The position numbers and the translations under genes were made by a program. 64,000 bases of DNA from Bifidobacterium callitrichos DSM 23973 (GTDB taxonomy: Bacteria; Actinomycetota; Actinomycetes; Actinomycetales; Bifidobacteriaceae), in NCBI RefSeq assembly GCF_000741175.1, contig NZ_JGYS01000007.1:1-64000 (forward strand), in the 5' to 3' direction. Below are positions 45,708 to 56,238 of the stretch, piece by piece (positions within the stretch are counted from its first letter, which is position 1; every line of letters begins with the position of its first letter). The notes beneath the pieces are model-generated. The model ran no database searches, was not told where the DNA came from, and saw only the letters and a list, made by a program, of their open reading frames with translations.

Positions 45708-46709
45708 TCACGCCGGAATCAGGAAGTTCACGGCGGTCATCAGCACGATCGCGATGATCGCCGTGATCGACAGCGTGAACCCGGCGAGCTTGGCGTTGCC
45801 GAGCACGCGATCGGTGAACAGCGTCGAGAACACGGCGGTCGGCGCGAGGGAGAGCATGACCGCCGCCTTGCGCACCGAGGCGTCGAACGGCAGCAGGAAC
45901 CAGCATGCGGCCGCGAACAGCACGCCGAGCGGCAGCCTCCATCCGAGCACCTGCAGCACGTCCATCACGTCCTTGCGCGTCTTCGGCAGATCCATGAGCA
46001 TGCCGACCATGAACACCGAGCAGAATGAGTTCGCGTCCGCGACCGGCTGCAGCAGCGTCGGCACGAACGAGGGGATCGGGATCGAGAAGACCATCACCAC
46101 GATCATCAGCATGTAGATGTCGAACGGCACCGACGTGAAGAAGCCCTTGAGGATCTGCTTGAGCTTCGCGCGGAGGGCGAGTCGCCTCGCGTCCGGATCG
46201 GTCGGCTTCGTGTACGGCATCGTCGGCGCGGAGCCGGCGTGCTGTTCGGCGAGCGTGCGATTCATGTCGATGTGCAGCAGCGACGTGGTCATCACGTTCG
46301 ATCCGGCGGTGACGACCACCGAATTGCCGATGTCGAACATCGAGGCCGTCACCAGCGCGGAGGGGCCCATGAACGCCTGAATGACGGGGAAACAGAAGTT
46401 GCCCACGTTGAAGCCGGAGCAGTTGAGCATGAGGAACGCGCGGTCGGCCACCGGGCGATGCCGCGTCGCCGCGTAGACGAGCAGCAGCGGCAGCAGGCCG
46501 AACACGATCGCGAACACGGAGATGAGCAGCATGCTCAGGTGATGCGGGTTCGTCGCGAACGAGACGATGATCGAGGCGGGCAGGGTGAAGTCGAAGACGA
46601 CGACCTGCATGACGCGGTAGTCGCGCGGGCGGAACAGTCCGGCGCGCTTGACGAGGTATGCGGCGGCGATGATGAGCAGGAACGCGATCGGTTTGAGCAG
46701 CGCGATCAT
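45708..46709 (-). CDS. AEC (auxin efflux carrier) family transporter
   Basis: A 333-residue membrane protein with about ten helices in two halves. PIAFLLIIAAAYLVKRAGLF and LNCSGFNVGNFCFPVIQAFMG in the first half and LAPTAVFSTLFTDRVLGNAKLAG in the second match the AEC permease family, whose bacterial members move malate, malonate or other small acids. The substrate is not evident. The frame is open to 46895, but ATG 46709 with GCGGAAGAAG upstream begins the first helix. It converges with rdgB, 24 bases away, and lies downstream of tRNA-Leu. Confidence 0.87.
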   Translation of the reverse strand: MIALLKPIAFLLIIAAAYLVKRAGLFRPRDYRVMQVVVFDFTLPASIIVSFATNPHHLSMLLISVFAIVFGLLPLLLVYAATRHRPVADRAFLMLNCSGFNVGNFCFPVIQAFMGPSALVTASMFDIGNSVVVTAGSNVMTTSLLHIDMNRTLAEQHAGSAPTMPYTKPTDPDARRLALRAKLKQILKGFFTSVPFDIYMLMIVVMVFSIPIPSFVPTLLQPVADANSFCSVFMVGMLMDLPKTRKDVMDVLQVLGWRLPLGVLFAAACWFLLPFDASVRKAAVMLSLAPTAVFSTLFTDRVLGNAKLAGFTLSITAIIAIVLMTAVNFLIPA

Positions 46710-46857
46710 GGTGACTTCTTCCGCTTGTCTTCTTGTCTTCTGTCTGGGTGTGTCTTGGTCTGTCTGGGTGGTTCTTGTCGAGTTCCGTGTTTTCCCGATG
46801 CCGCTCGTCACGTTGCCACGGCCTCGTGAAAGCTCGTGAGAGCTCGTGAAGGACAGT

Positions 46858-46938
46858 GCGCGAGATGGGACTCGAACCCACACGACCGAAGTCACAGGAA
46901 CCTAAATCCTGCGCGGCTACCAATTACGCCACTCGCGC
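46858..46938 (-). tRNA. tRNA-Leu (anticodon UAG)
   Basis: An 81-base tRNA. The acceptor arms GCGCGAG (5' end at 46938) and CTCGCGC (3' end at 46858) pair. The anticodon stem CAGGA/TCCTG encloses loop TTTAGGT, giving anticodon TAG. The T arm GTGGGTTCGAGTCCCAT is present, and the long variable region fits leucine tRNA. CCA is not encoded. Confidence 0.95.
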
Positions 46939-47022
46939 GCAATGAGACAATCTATCATAAACCCTGATTACGGGCGGGCGGACGGTTCGGCGTGTGATCG
47001 CGGTCTGCGTCTGCGGGAAAAC

Positions 47023-47049
47023 AAAAACCCCGGACGGGCGATCCGGGGT
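47023..47049 (-). terminator. Terminator after tRNA-Thr
   Basis: On the minus strand ACCCCGGA (47049-47042) pairs with TCCGGGGT (47034-47027) and is followed by a T-run ending at 47023. It lies just downstream of tRNA-Thr. Confidence 0.85.
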
Positions 47050-47051
47050 GA

Positions 47052-47127
47052 TGGAGCCACTTGTCAGAATCGAACTGACGACCTGCTCATTACGAGTGAG
47101 CCGCTCTACCGACTGAGCTAAAGTGGC
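47052..47127 (-). tRNA. tRNA-Thr (anticodon CGU)
   Basis: A 76-base tRNA with CCA encoded at the 3' end (47052-47054). Acceptor GCCACTT pairs with AAGTGGC. The anticodon stem GCTCA/TGAGC encloses CTCGTAA, giving anticodon CGT. The T arm GTCAGTTCGATTCTGAC is present. Confidence 0.95.
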
Positions 47128-47546
47128 GTCGTGCTTGGAAAGCATTCGCGATCCATGCACGAAAAGAAGAGTATAGGGCATCGTCGGGAAAACGCAAAAT
47201 CGACGTGTCGTGTGAGTGGTGTCCGGCGTGTCGTGCGTCCGGCTTCGATGGTGGCGGTGGCCGCCGCGTGCGATCGGGCGGCACGCGGCTACGGGCGTCT
47301 GCGTTTGCCGGCTCGGATCGCGATATCGGGGCGAAGGCCTGTGATGATGCGCCGGCGGATCGCGCCCGTCGATTCCCCGTCCGTTCACTGCTACGTTGCC
47401 GATATGTTAGCGTTTATTCTTTTTGTGTTATTGTGTCCGCTTTTGTGAGTATTCTGTTCCTTGATAAGGGACATCGCGTAACCAGTCCGGCATCGCCGGG
47501 CAGGCCCCGCGCGACGTTTCGATCGATGATGAAAGGAATGGAATCC
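47128..47546. other. Non-coding leader region before pgi
   Basis: No gene is supported in these 419 bases. An AT-rich patch at 47401-47460 (GATATGTTAGCGTTTATTC and TGTTATTGTG) is the likely promoter region of pgi. TGTTCC and AGGGACA around 47454-47472 could form a small hairpin in the leader. Confidence 0.4.
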
Positions 47547-49247
<1,701 letters not shown>

Positions 49248-49281
49248 TCCCGATCCTCACGATCGGTCGGTTGACTGACTG

Positions 49282-49322
49282 ACGAGCGCCCGGCACCACA
49301 TCGCATGGTGTCGGGCGCTCGT
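49282..49322 (+). terminator. Terminator after pgi
   Basis: Positions 49282-49298 pair with 49306-49322 (ACGAGCGCCCG with the matching right arm and one G:T pair) around a 7-base loop, followed by TCATCGTT. It lies 34 bases after the pgi stop. Confidence 0.75.
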
Positions 49323-49384
49323 TCATCGTTCAGGCCGTATCGGGCTGTACGATGGGTGGTGGAAAGGCAAGGAGGCAATCAATC

Positions 49385-50293
49385 ATGGCAATGACGCTCG
49401 AACACCAAACCGACTATCCGATGGCCGCGAAGGTCTACTTCACCCGCGACATCAGTCCCGCCGGGCTGATCCGCGTCTACGAGGCGCTCGGCGCGCGCCC
49501 GCACGGCAAGGTCGCGGTCAAACTGAGCTCCGGGGAGGGCGGCAACACGCACTATCTGCAGCCGTCCCTCATCAAGGACCTCGTCCAGCGGCTCGACGGT
49601 ACGATCGTCGAATGCAACACCGCGTACGCGGGCACACGCGACACGTCCGAACACCACTGGAAGACGATCAGGGAGCACGGGTTCACCGACATCGCCCCCT
49701 GCGACATCCAGGACGAGGAGGGCGAGATCGAAATCCCGGTCGGGGGAGGCCGGCGCATCACCGGCGACATCGTCGGATCGCACTTCCCGAACTACGACTA
49801 CTACGCCGTGCTCTCGCACTTCAAGGGGCACGTGATGGGCGGCTTCGGCGGGGCCCTGAAGAACATCTCGATCGGCATGGCGTCCTCGCGCGGCAAGAAG
49901 CGCCTGCACTCCGGACAGGACGAGATCCTCGCCCAGCCGTTCAGCGGCGACCAGGACGCCTTCCTCGAGGCGATGGCCGAGGCCGCGACCGCCGTGTTCA
50001 ACGCGCTCAAGGGCAACATGCTCTTCATCAACGTGATGAACAACCTCTCGGTCGACTGCGACTGCGACGGACATCCGAGCGCGCAGGTCATGGACGACAT
50101 CGGCATCTGTGCCTCGCTCGACCCGGTGGCCGTCGATCAGGCGTGCGTCGACATGGTCTACGTGTCCGACGACAACAAGGAACCGCTCATCGAACGCATC
50201 GAATCCCGCCACGGCATCCACATCATCGAGCACGCCGTGGAGATGGGTCTGGGCTCGCGCGACTACCGTCTCATCGACCTCGACGCGCGCTGA
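49385..50293 (+). CDS. DUF362 domain protein
   Basis: A 302-residue DUF362 protein. AAKVYFTRDISPAGLIRVYEAL, KLSSGEGGNTHYLQP, YYAVLSHFKGHVMGGFGGALKNISIGM (a glycine- and Lys-rich core) and MGLGSRDYRLIDLD are characteristic. Many DUF362 proteins carry ferredoxin-like Cys clusters; this one has only scattered Cys (CNTAY, CDIQ, DCDCDG) and no 4Fe-4S motif. The DCDCDGHP stretch could bind a metal. AAGGAGGCAATCAATC precedes the start. It is 131 bases before the ECF S component on the same strand. Confidence 0.85.
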   Translation: MAMTLEHQTDYPMAAKVYFTRDISPAGLIRVYEALGARPHGKVAVKLSSGEGGNTHYLQPSLIKDLVQRLDGTIVECNTAYAGTRDTSEHHWKTIREHGFTDIAPCDIQDEEGEIEIPVGGGRRITGDIVGSHFPNYDYYAVLSHFKGHVMGGFGGALKNISIGMASSRGKKRLHSGQDEILAQPFSGDQDAFLEAMAEAATAVFNALKGNMLFINVMNNLSVDCDCDGHPSAQVMDDIGICASLDPVAVDQACVDMVYVSDDNKEPLIERIESRHGIHIIEHAVEMGLGSRDYRLIDLDAR

Positions 50294-50424
50294 GCCGCGA
50301 AGCCGTCGAACCATCGCCATCCGGCAGCAAATCCGGTCTCCGGTCCGGGCGCAATACCGTCCGGCCGGTGATTGACCGGTGATTTACTCAGTGATTACTC
50401 ATCAGTCGTCATAAGGAGCTTGTC

Positions 50425-51036
50425 ATGCAATCCACTTCATCCACCTCATCCACTCGCACGGTCGCCGGTGTCGCCGTCCGTGCGCTGCCGAGCGTTAAGG
50501 TCCAGTCGCTGGCCGCCGTGCTCGCCGTCATCGCGGCCGTCGCCCTGCCACAGATCTTCCATCTGGGCGGCGCCGCGCTCGGCCTTGGCCCGGCCCTCGG
50601 TCAGACGCTGCTGCCGATGCATCTGCCCGTGCTGTTGGTCGGCCTGCTGGCCGGCCCGTACGCCGGCGTCGCCACCGGCGCGCTCGCGCCCGTCGTGAGC
50701 TTTGCGCTCACCGGCATGCCGATGGCGCCGATGGTCCCGTTCATGGTCATCGAACTCGCCGCCTACGGTCTGGTCGCCGGGGTGTTGCGCGGGGTGAACC
50801 TGCCGTTCGCGCTGCCCTCGCCGATCGAATGGCTCGTCAAGCTGCTCGGTGCGCAGATCGCAGGCCGACTGATCGACGCGCTCGCGATCGGCGTGGCCGT
50901 CGCCCTTCTCGGTAATACGACCATGACCGTCGCGTCCGTGTGGGCCGCGGTTCTCACCGGTCTGCCGGGCCTCGTGCTGCAGTGGATCGCGATCCCCGCG
51001 ATCATGACCACCGTGGATCGCGGACGCAGGCGCTGA
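50425..51036 (+). CDS. ECF transporter S component
   Basis: A 203-residue membrane protein with about six helices. LLPMHLPVLLVGLLAGPYAGVATGALAPVVSFALTGMP is the region typical of S components that bind a vitamin or small metabolite and dock on a shared energising module. The substrate is not evident and no EcfA/EcfT gene is in the window, so it would use a module encoded elsewhere. The start has AAGGAGCTTGTC. It ends 1 base before the DUF1893 gene, so the two are translationally linked. Confidence 0.83.
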   Translation: MQSTSSTSSTRTVAGVAVRALPSVKVQSLAAVLAVIAAVALPQIFHLGGAALGLGPALGQTLLPMHLPVLLVGLLAGPYAGVATGALAPVVSFALTGMPMAPMVPFMVIELAAYGLVAGVLRGVNLPFALPSPIEWLVKLLGAQIAGRLIDALAIGVAVALLGNTTMTVASVWAAVLTGLPGLVLQWIAIPAIMTTVDRGRRR

Positions 51037-51037
51037 T

Positions 51038-51523
51038 ATGCCGACTGATGTGGAACGCGCGAAGGGCGTGTTGCTGGCCGACCCCGCGGTCGGGTGTGTG
51101 GCCTGCCGTGGCGACGGGAGTGGCGATGCGCATGACGACGGGCGCGGCGACCGCCATGGAGAATCCGACGAGATCCTCACCGGATTCGGCCGTGGTGTGC
51201 GCCCGCTGCTGCAATGGCTGGCGGAAGGGCGCAGCCTCGTCGGCTATTCGGCCGCCGACCGCGTGGTCGGCAAGGGCGCGGCCCTGCTGTACGCACGTCT
51301 CGGCGTCGTCGCCGTGTACGCCGAGACGATGAGCGAGGCCGGACTGGCGACATTGCGCACGCAGGGCATCGCCGCCTCCTACGGCACCCTCGTGCCGGTG
51401 ATCCTCAACCGCACGCGCACCGGCATCTGCCCGATCGAGCGGTCGGTGGCCTCGATCAGCGATCCGCTCGCCGCAGAACCGGCCATCCGTGCCGCAGTCG
51501 CCCGCCTGATGGCGGCGCGATGA
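51038..51523 (+). CDS. DUF1893 domain protein
   Basis: A 161-residue DUF1893 protein (cytidine-deaminase-like fold). SLVGYSAADRVVGKGAALLYARLGVVAVYAE is the family core, followed by VPVILNRTRTGICPIERSV with a conserved Cys. An Asp/Gly/His-rich loop (GDGSGDAHDDGRGDRHG) in the N-terminal third is not part of the family. The first 20 residues contain a Cys pair (CVAC). No function has been established. Its tight link to an ECF S component suggests that it acts on the imported compound. Confidence 0.83.
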   Translation: MPTDVERAKGVLLADPAVGCVACRGDGSGDAHDDGRGDRHGESDEILTGFGRGVRPLLQWLAEGRSLVGYSAADRVVGKGAALLYARLGVVAVYAETMSEAGLATLRTQGIAASYGTLVPVILNRTRTGICPIERSVASISDPLAAEPAIRAAVARLMAAR

Positions 51524-51573
51524 CTACTCCACGCGGGCTGCGAGGAGCGGGCTGCGAGGAGTCATCACGCCGG

Positions 51574-53028
51574 TCACACCACCTGGAACAGCAGGCACTT
51601 GAGATAGTCGGTCTCGGGAATGCCCCAGACGATCGGATGATCCGGCGCCTGCTGACGCTCCTCGATCTGACGAAGACGCACGCCCGCATCGCGCGCCGCC
51701 TCGGTGAGCATGCGCTTGAAATGCTCATGATCCATGAAATGCGAGCACGAGCAGGTCGCCAGATAGCCGCCGCGAGGCAGGATGCGCATCGCCCTGTAGT
51801 TGATCTCCCGATAGCCTCGCGCGGCCGAGCCGATCGTGCTGCGGCTCTTGGTGAACGCCGGCGGATCGAGGATGATGAAATCGAATCGCTCGGGATTGTG
51901 CGTGCGCTCCAGCTCGGGCAGCAGATCGAAGATGTTCGCGACGGTGAAGTCCATGCGGCCGGAGACGTCCGGCCCGTTGAGACGCGCGTTCTCCCTCGCC
52001 ATGTCGATGGCGGTTTCGGACACGTCGACCGCGCGCACAAACTGCGCGCCGCCGCGGGCCGCGTTGAGGGCGAAGGAGCCGGTGTGCGTGCAGCAGTCGA
52101 GCACACGCCGGCCCCGGGCAAGTCGCGCCACGGCTCGGCGGTTGTACTTCTGATCGAGGAAGAACCCCGTCTTCTGGCCGTTCGCGAAGTCGACGTGATA
52201 CCTGACGCCGTTTTCGGTGATGTCGGTAACGGTCGGGGCGAAATCGGATGTGTCCGATGCCGACCACCAGCCGGTCGTCTGCTCCAGTCCCTCCAACGCG
52301 CGCGTGGACACGTCGTTGCGCTCGTAAATGCCGCGCAACAACACCCCGTCCTCGGTGAAGACCCTGAGCAGCGCGGGGAAGATCACCGGCTTGAGGCGCT
52401 CCATGCCGGCTGACAGGGTCTGGGTGACGAGCACGTCGTTGAACCGGTCGACGATCAGCCCGGGGAATTCGTCGGCCTCGGAGAAGATCACACGGCATGC
52501 CGTGATGTCGTCGTCGCCCATCACGGTTTTGCGATACTCCCACGCCCAGCGGATCTTGCGCTCCCAGAACGCCGGCGAGAAGTCGTCGTTGGCGTTGCGG
52601 GTCACCAGACGCACGCGGATGCGGCTGTGACGCGACAGCAGGCCGGTGCCTAGATAGGTTCCCTTGAGGTTTACGACGTCGACGATCGAGCCGTCCGGCA
52701 GGGCGTCGAGCGGGATGATCTCATCCTCGGTCCGGGGCGCGTTGAGCAGCTCCTTGCGGCGACGGCGCTCGCGGAAGTCGTTGCGTTTCGGGCGGGTGGT
52801 GCCGGAATCGCCTTCGGTCTCGGCGGTTCCGCTGGTGTTGCCGCTGGCGTTCGCGTCGAGCGCTTCCCGCGCGCCGGGTTTGAGCGATCCATTGTTGTCC
52901 CAAGCCTCACCTGACGGTAGCGCGAACCGCCTGATCTCACCCTCGTATACCCATGGATGCCCGCTTTCGAGCGCGCGTGCGCCCTTCTCGGTGATCACGG
53001 CTCGTGGGTATGCTCTGTTCGTTTTCAT
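51574..53028 (-). CDS. Class I SAM-dependent rRNA methyltransferase (RlmI-like)
   Basis: A 484-residue RlmI-family enzyme; RlmI makes m5C1962 in 23S rRNA. A PUA domain at the N-terminus (ARALESGHPWVYEGEI) is interrupted by about 55 inserted residues, rich in Gly, Ser, Thr and then Arg (NDFRERRRRKELLNA). The Rossmann domain has QKTGFFLDQKYNRRAVARLA, LDCCTHTGSFALNAARGG, DFIILDPPAFTKS and the Cys of YLATCSCSHFM. It converges with the DUF1893 gene, 50 bases away. Confidence 0.9.
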   Translation of the reverse strand: MKTNRAYPRAVITEKGARALESGHPWVYEGEIRRFALPSGEAWDNNGSLKPGAREALDANASGNTSGTAETEGDSGTTRPKRNDFRERRRRKELLNAPRTEDEIIPLDALPDGSIVDVVNLKGTYLGTGLLSRHSRIRVRLVTRNANDDFSPAFWERKIRWAWEYRKTVMGDDDITACRVIFSEADEFPGLIVDRFNDVLVTQTLSAGMERLKPVIFPALLRVFTEDGVLLRGIYERNDVSTRALEGLEQTTGWWSASDTSDFAPTVTDITENGVRYHVDFANGQKTGFFLDQKYNRRAVARLARGRRVLDCCTHTGSFALNAARGGAQFVRAVDVSETAIDMARENARLNGPDVSGRMDFTVANIFDLLPELERTHNPERFDFIILDPPAFTKSRSTIGSAARGYREINYRAMRILPRGGYLATCSCSHFMDHEHFKRMLTEAARDAGVRLRQIEERQQAPDHPIVWGIPETDYLKCLLFQVV

Positions 53029-53110
53029 GGCGCTGCCGTCCTGTCCTGTTGTTGCTTGTCTTCGTTTTGGTTGAAGCTCGTGTCGCGCCCGTGGGGGAAT
53101 CGCGGATGAT

Positions 53111-53614
53111 TCAGTGCGTCAGCACGGGGATTCTGGTGTTCGGCGAGAGCGGGCCGGTCGGGAGGAATCCGGATGCGGGGATCCGCATCAGGTCTCGGTC
53201 GCGGGCGTTCATCGGATAGTCGGCGTACGCGCAGATGCGATGCTGCCCGTAGCCGACCCGGTAATGGGTGTCGTCGGCCGAGGCCTCCACGCTCGGATCG
53301 CCGTAGCCGAACCACATCTCCAGGAACGTGCGTTCGCGTATCGACGGCACGTCGAATTCGAGTTCGGGCGACGCTTCGGGATGCTGCTGAAGCTGGTCGC
53401 TCGCCCGATCCATCTGTTCGCGGATGGACCGCCAGTCCATCTCGTCCCATTCGAGACGGTTGTATTCCTCGTGCCTGCTCGGCCAGAAATCGTCGTCGAA
53501 CGCACCGGCGTACGGTTCGCTGACCTGCGGGAATTCCAGCTGTCCCAGCGTGACGGCCCTCCATACCGCCTTCCGTCCGATCTCGTTGTTGGCCGTCAAG
53601 GAAAACGTGCCCAT
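53111..53614 (-). CDS. Hypothetical protein
   Basis: A 167-residue soluble protein that I do not recognise. It is acidic and rich in Trp, Tyr and Asp (FDDDFWPSRHEEYNRLEWDEMDW). A regular middle region (LEFDVPSIRERTFLEMWFGYGD) and a late HYRVGYGQHRICAYADYPMNARDRDLM look like a folded domain. No signal or membrane segment. GGTGGAGGGTAATC gives a strong ribosome site and codon use is native, which supports a real gene. It lies 82 bases before the RlmI-type gene on the same strand. Confidence 0.65.
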   Translation of the reverse strand: MGTFSLTANNEIGRKAVWRAVTLGQLEFPQVSEPYAGAFDDDFWPSRHEEYNRLEWDEMDWRSIREQMDRASDQLQQHPEASPELEFDVPSIRERTFLEMWFGYGDPSVEASADDTHYRVGYGQHRICAYADYPMNARDRDLMRIPASGFLPTGPLSPNTRIPVLTH

Positions 53615-53740
53615 GATTACCCTCCACCACCCTGATTGCTGTTTCGTGGGGTCGCGGGCACTCAGTTATGCACCGCGCCACGCCGTCCTGCGACGGTGAA
53701 GACATAGTGATTGTGTGTTTGTGTTTGTTTGGTATGTGAA

Positions 53741-53770
53741 TTCAGCAAGTCCAATATATGGACTGCTGAA
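53741..53770. repeat. Bulged 11-bp hairpin in intergenic DNA
   Basis: TTCAGCAAGTCC (53741-53752) pairs with GGACTGCTGAA (53760-53770) with one bulged base, loop AATATAT. It is 127 bases upstream of the hypothetical gene, which reads away on the minus strand. It could be an operator. Confidence 0.5.
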
Positions 53771-53815
53771 ATCGTCATCCGATACTAGAGGAGGCGTGTG
53801 CGGCCGGTTGCCGCC

Positions 53816-53873
53816 GTCCGGCTCGTGGAAGGGGGTGGTCCGGCTCGTGGCAGGGCGATGTCCGGCTCGTGGA
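53816..53873. repeat. Three 22-bp-spaced GTCCGGCTCGTGG repeats
   Basis: GTCCGGCTCGTGGA, GTCCGGCTCGTGGC and GTCCGGCTCGTGGA start at 53816, 53838 and 53860, exactly 22 bases apart. The third touches the last bases of the HAD gene. A fourth perfect copy is at 54595-54608 and a partial one at 54573, on the other side of that gene. Confidence 0.7.
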
Positions 53874-53874
53874 A

Positions 53875-54495
53875 TCAGAGAAGGGCGTGGTCGGCCAGCC
53901 AGTGTCTTGTCTCATCCGCGCAGGTGAAGCGAAACGCCTGCAATCCCGCGGCCGTGGCACCGTCCACGTTGTACGGCGAATCGTCCACGAACAGCGTGGA
54001 CGTGCGCTGAACGCCGAACCGCGCGAGTGCGAGATCGAAGAACTCCCGGTCCGGCTTGGCGGCGCCGTCGCCGTCGCGCCCGGAGACGACGACGCCATCC
54101 AGCATGCCGATGAGCTGCGGGAGGCGGCCGGCCATGATCGGCCAGGTGTCGCGTCCCCAGTTGGTCAGCCCCCATACGCGCACGCCCCGTCGCCTCAGAT
54201 CGGCGACCAGCTGCGGCATGCCGGGCATGGGACCGGTCAGCGTGCGATCGACGTGGTCCGCGTAGGCGCGCATCATCGCGGCGAGCCGCGGACCGTACTC
54301 GTTCTCGTAGTCGGGCAGCAGGTCGACGTAGTCCGTGCCCCTGTCATGCAGGTCGTCGAAGTACATGAACCCGCAATGATCGTCCTCGGCGAACATGTCG
54401 TCGATCTCGTCCGCCGGGAAGAGCCCCTCCAGCGCAAGCCTTGGACGCCAGTCGACCAGCACCCCGCACAAGTCGAAGATCACGTTGTCGACCAT
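53875..54495 (-). CDS. HAD-superfamily hydrolase (HAD-IA), paralogue of 3134-3766
   Basis: A 206-residue HAD-IA phosphatase. Motif I is VIFDLCGVLVDWRPRLALEGLF, motif II is GLTNWG, the Lys lies in AAKPDREFFD, and motif IV is LFVDDSPYNVDGA. The opening VLVDWRPR and the ALEGLFP continuation match the HAD gene at 3134-3766, so the two are paralogues. The substrate is unknown. ATG 54495 follows GGAAAGGAAGGCGATCGACG. Short GTCCGGCTCGTGG repeats lie on both sides. Confidence 0.85.
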   Translation of the reverse strand: MVDNVIFDLCGVLVDWRPRLALEGLFPADEIDDMFAEDDHCGFMYFDDLHDRGTDYVDLLPDYENEYGPRLAAMMRAYADHVDRTLTGPMPGMPQLVADLRRRGVRVWGLTNWGRDTWPIMAGRLPQLIGMLDGVVVSGRDGDGAAKPDREFFDLALARFGVQRTSTLFVDDSPYNVDGATAAGLQAFRFTCADETRHWLADHALL

Positions 54496-54917
54496 CGTCG
54501 ATCGCCTTCCTTTCCGGCCCCTTGCAGGCCGATGGACGATGGTAGGGGAGCGGTGCCGGGCGCGGATGCGCGCGTCCGGCTCCCGGGCGATCGCCGTCCG
54601 GCTCGTGGAATGGACTGGGGTGATTCGTCGGATCGCGGGGCCGCCTTCCGGGGTTCGTCGCCTGTCCCGCCCGAGGGATAATCTTGACGATTGCTGTGTC
54701 GTGAGACGGGTCACCGCATAAACCCGTTTCGCCCAGGAAGTCCAGTCGGGCCGCCGCAAGGCGCGTCTCCCGGCGGATTGACACCCCCTCGTCGGCGAAC
54801 CGGCGAGGGAACGAATCGGCGTGCGTGGAGCCGCATCGGGCGGGATGCCCGGGGAACGGCCATGAAGCGTATGCCCCCAACCGGTGGCCGATATGCGGCG
54901 GCACCTAAGGAAACACC
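54496..54917. other. Non-coding region before rplS
   Basis: No gene is supported in these 422 bases. It contains the fourth GTCCGGCTCGTGGA copy (54595-54608) and, from about 54690, a GC-rich stretch with short dyads (such as CTCGTCGGCGAACCGGCGAG at 54788-54807) that could be a structured rplS leader. AAGGAAACACC just before 54918 is the rplS ribosome site. Confidence 0.4.
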
Positions 54918-55274
54918 ATGGTTAACGCCATTGACGCTTTTGACGCCAAGCACATGAAGCCGGCCGAGGAGATCCCGACCTTCCGTCCGGGCGACACCGT
55001 CGACGTGAACGTCAAGATCAAGGAAGGCAACAACTCCCGTATCCAGACCTTCACCGGCGTGGTCATCGCCCGTAAGGGTTCCGGCGTGCGCGAGACCTTC
55101 GTCGTCCGCAAGATCAGCTTCGGCACCGGTGTTGAGCGCCGCTTCCCGCTGCACTCCCCGTCCATCGACTCCATCAAGGTCGTGCGTCTGGGTCGCGTCC
55201 GCCGCGCCAAGCTCTACTACCTGCGCGCCCTGCGCGGCAAGGCCGCTCGTATCGTCGAGCGTCGCGCCAAGTGA
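54918..55274 (+). CDS. rplS: 50S ribosomal protein L19
   Basis: A 118-residue L19 located at the 30S-50S interface. [46 protein letters not shown] and [19 protein letters not shown] are characteristic, as is [19 protein letters not shown]. Codon bias is strong. In many bacteria it directly follows trmD; here trmD is about 41 kb away. A terminator-like hairpin follows its stop, then lepB and rnhB on the same strand. Confidence 0.97.
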   Translation: MVNAIDAFDAKHMKPAEEIPTFRPGDTVDVNVKIKEGNNSRIQTFTGVVIARKGSGVRETFVVRKISFGTGVERRFPLHSPSIDSIKVVRLGRVRRAKLYYLRALRGKAARIVERRAK

Positions 55275-55292
55275 TATCACTCACGTGAAAAT

Positions 55293-55322
55293 CGGCCTGG
55301 AAGCCTTCCGGTTTCCGGGCCG
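55293..55322 (+). terminator. Hairpin after rplS
   Basis: CGGCCTGGAA (55293-55302) pairs with TTCCGGGCCG (55313-55322) with one T:G pair, followed by TTTCC. It lies 18 bases after the rplS stop. Confidence 0.7.
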
Positions 55323-55413
55323 TTTCCATACCCACGCACTATGATTGGCTCGAGCGCATGGGCGGCATGCACATGGGCATGTGGGCAGTACATGGACAAG
55401 CAGGAAGGGAACC

Positions 55414-56238
55414 ATGGCATCCAACGAATCCGACGAACGCGACCAGTACACGTTCGACGTGGCCAATCACGGCGTCGATCCGTCCGACATGCCCGTCACC
55501 GCCGAAGTCGTCGGCGTCAGCGAACAGCCGGTCGACCCGGCCGTAGGCGCCGGCGGAAACGGCGGCCGAGGCGGTGGCAGACGCAGGGAGGAGCACGACG
55601 ACAACTTCTCCTGGCGCGACACGCTCATCTGGTGCGGCATCCCGATCCTCGTCGTCATCCTCATCCGCGTCCTGCTCGTCGGCTTCTACGAGATTCCCTC
55701 GCGTTCGATGGAAAGCACCATCGAACCCGGCGACCGCGTCGTCACATCCAAACTCTCGCCCAGGCCCTTCGGGCTCAAACGCGGCGACGTCGTCGTCTTC
55801 CACGACCCCGCCAACTGGCTCGCGGGCGAACAGTCCGGCAATCCGCTGGCCGGCGACTACCTCATCAAACGCGTCATCGGCCTGCCCGGCGATACCGTCG
55901 AATGCGAAGGTGCCGGCCAGCCGATCAAGGTCAACGGCGTCGCCGTCAACGAAACCGCCTACCTCAAGGCCGGAGTCGACCCCAGCGCCTTCCCGTTCAG
56001 CGTGACGGTCAGCGCGAACCACATCTTCGTCATGGGCGACAATCGCGCCAACTCCGCCGACTCCCGCTACCATCAGGACGACGGCGACAAGGGTCTCGTG
56101 CCGATGAGCGACGTCGTCGGCGTCGGCATCGCCCGATACTGGCCCCTCAGCCGCATCAGTGGACTCGACGCCCACCACGAGGTCTTCTCCAACGTGCCCG
56201 ACGCCGGTTCGGACGGTTCGGCCGGTAACGCCGCATGA
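55414..56238 (+). CDS. lepB: Signal peptidase I
   Basis: A 274-residue membrane-bound signal peptidase that removes signal peptides of exported proteins. A Gly/Arg-rich cytoplasmic N-terminus (about 1-70) precedes one membrane helix (IWCGIPILVVILIRVLLVGF). The catalytic Ser is in IPSRSMESTIEPGDRV, the catalytic Lys in LIKRVIGLPGD, and the C-terminal box is FVMGDNRANSADSR. ATG 55414 has AGGAAGGGAACC upstream; the frame is open 69 bases further. Its stop overlaps the rnhB start by 4 bases. Confidence 0.96.
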   Translation: MASNESDERDQYTFDVANHGVDPSDMPVTAEVVGVSEQPVDPAVGAGGNGGRGGGRRREEHDDNFSWRDTLIWCGIPILVVILIRVLLVGFYEIPSRSMESTIEPGDRVVTSKLSPRPFGLKRGDVVVFHDPANWLAGEQSGNPLAGDYLIKRVIGLPGDTVECEGAGQPIKVNGVAVNETAYLKAGVDPSAFPFSVTVSANHIFVMGDNRANSADSRYHQDDGDKGLVPMSDVVGVGIARYWPLSRISGLDAHHEVFSNVPDAGSDGSAGNAA

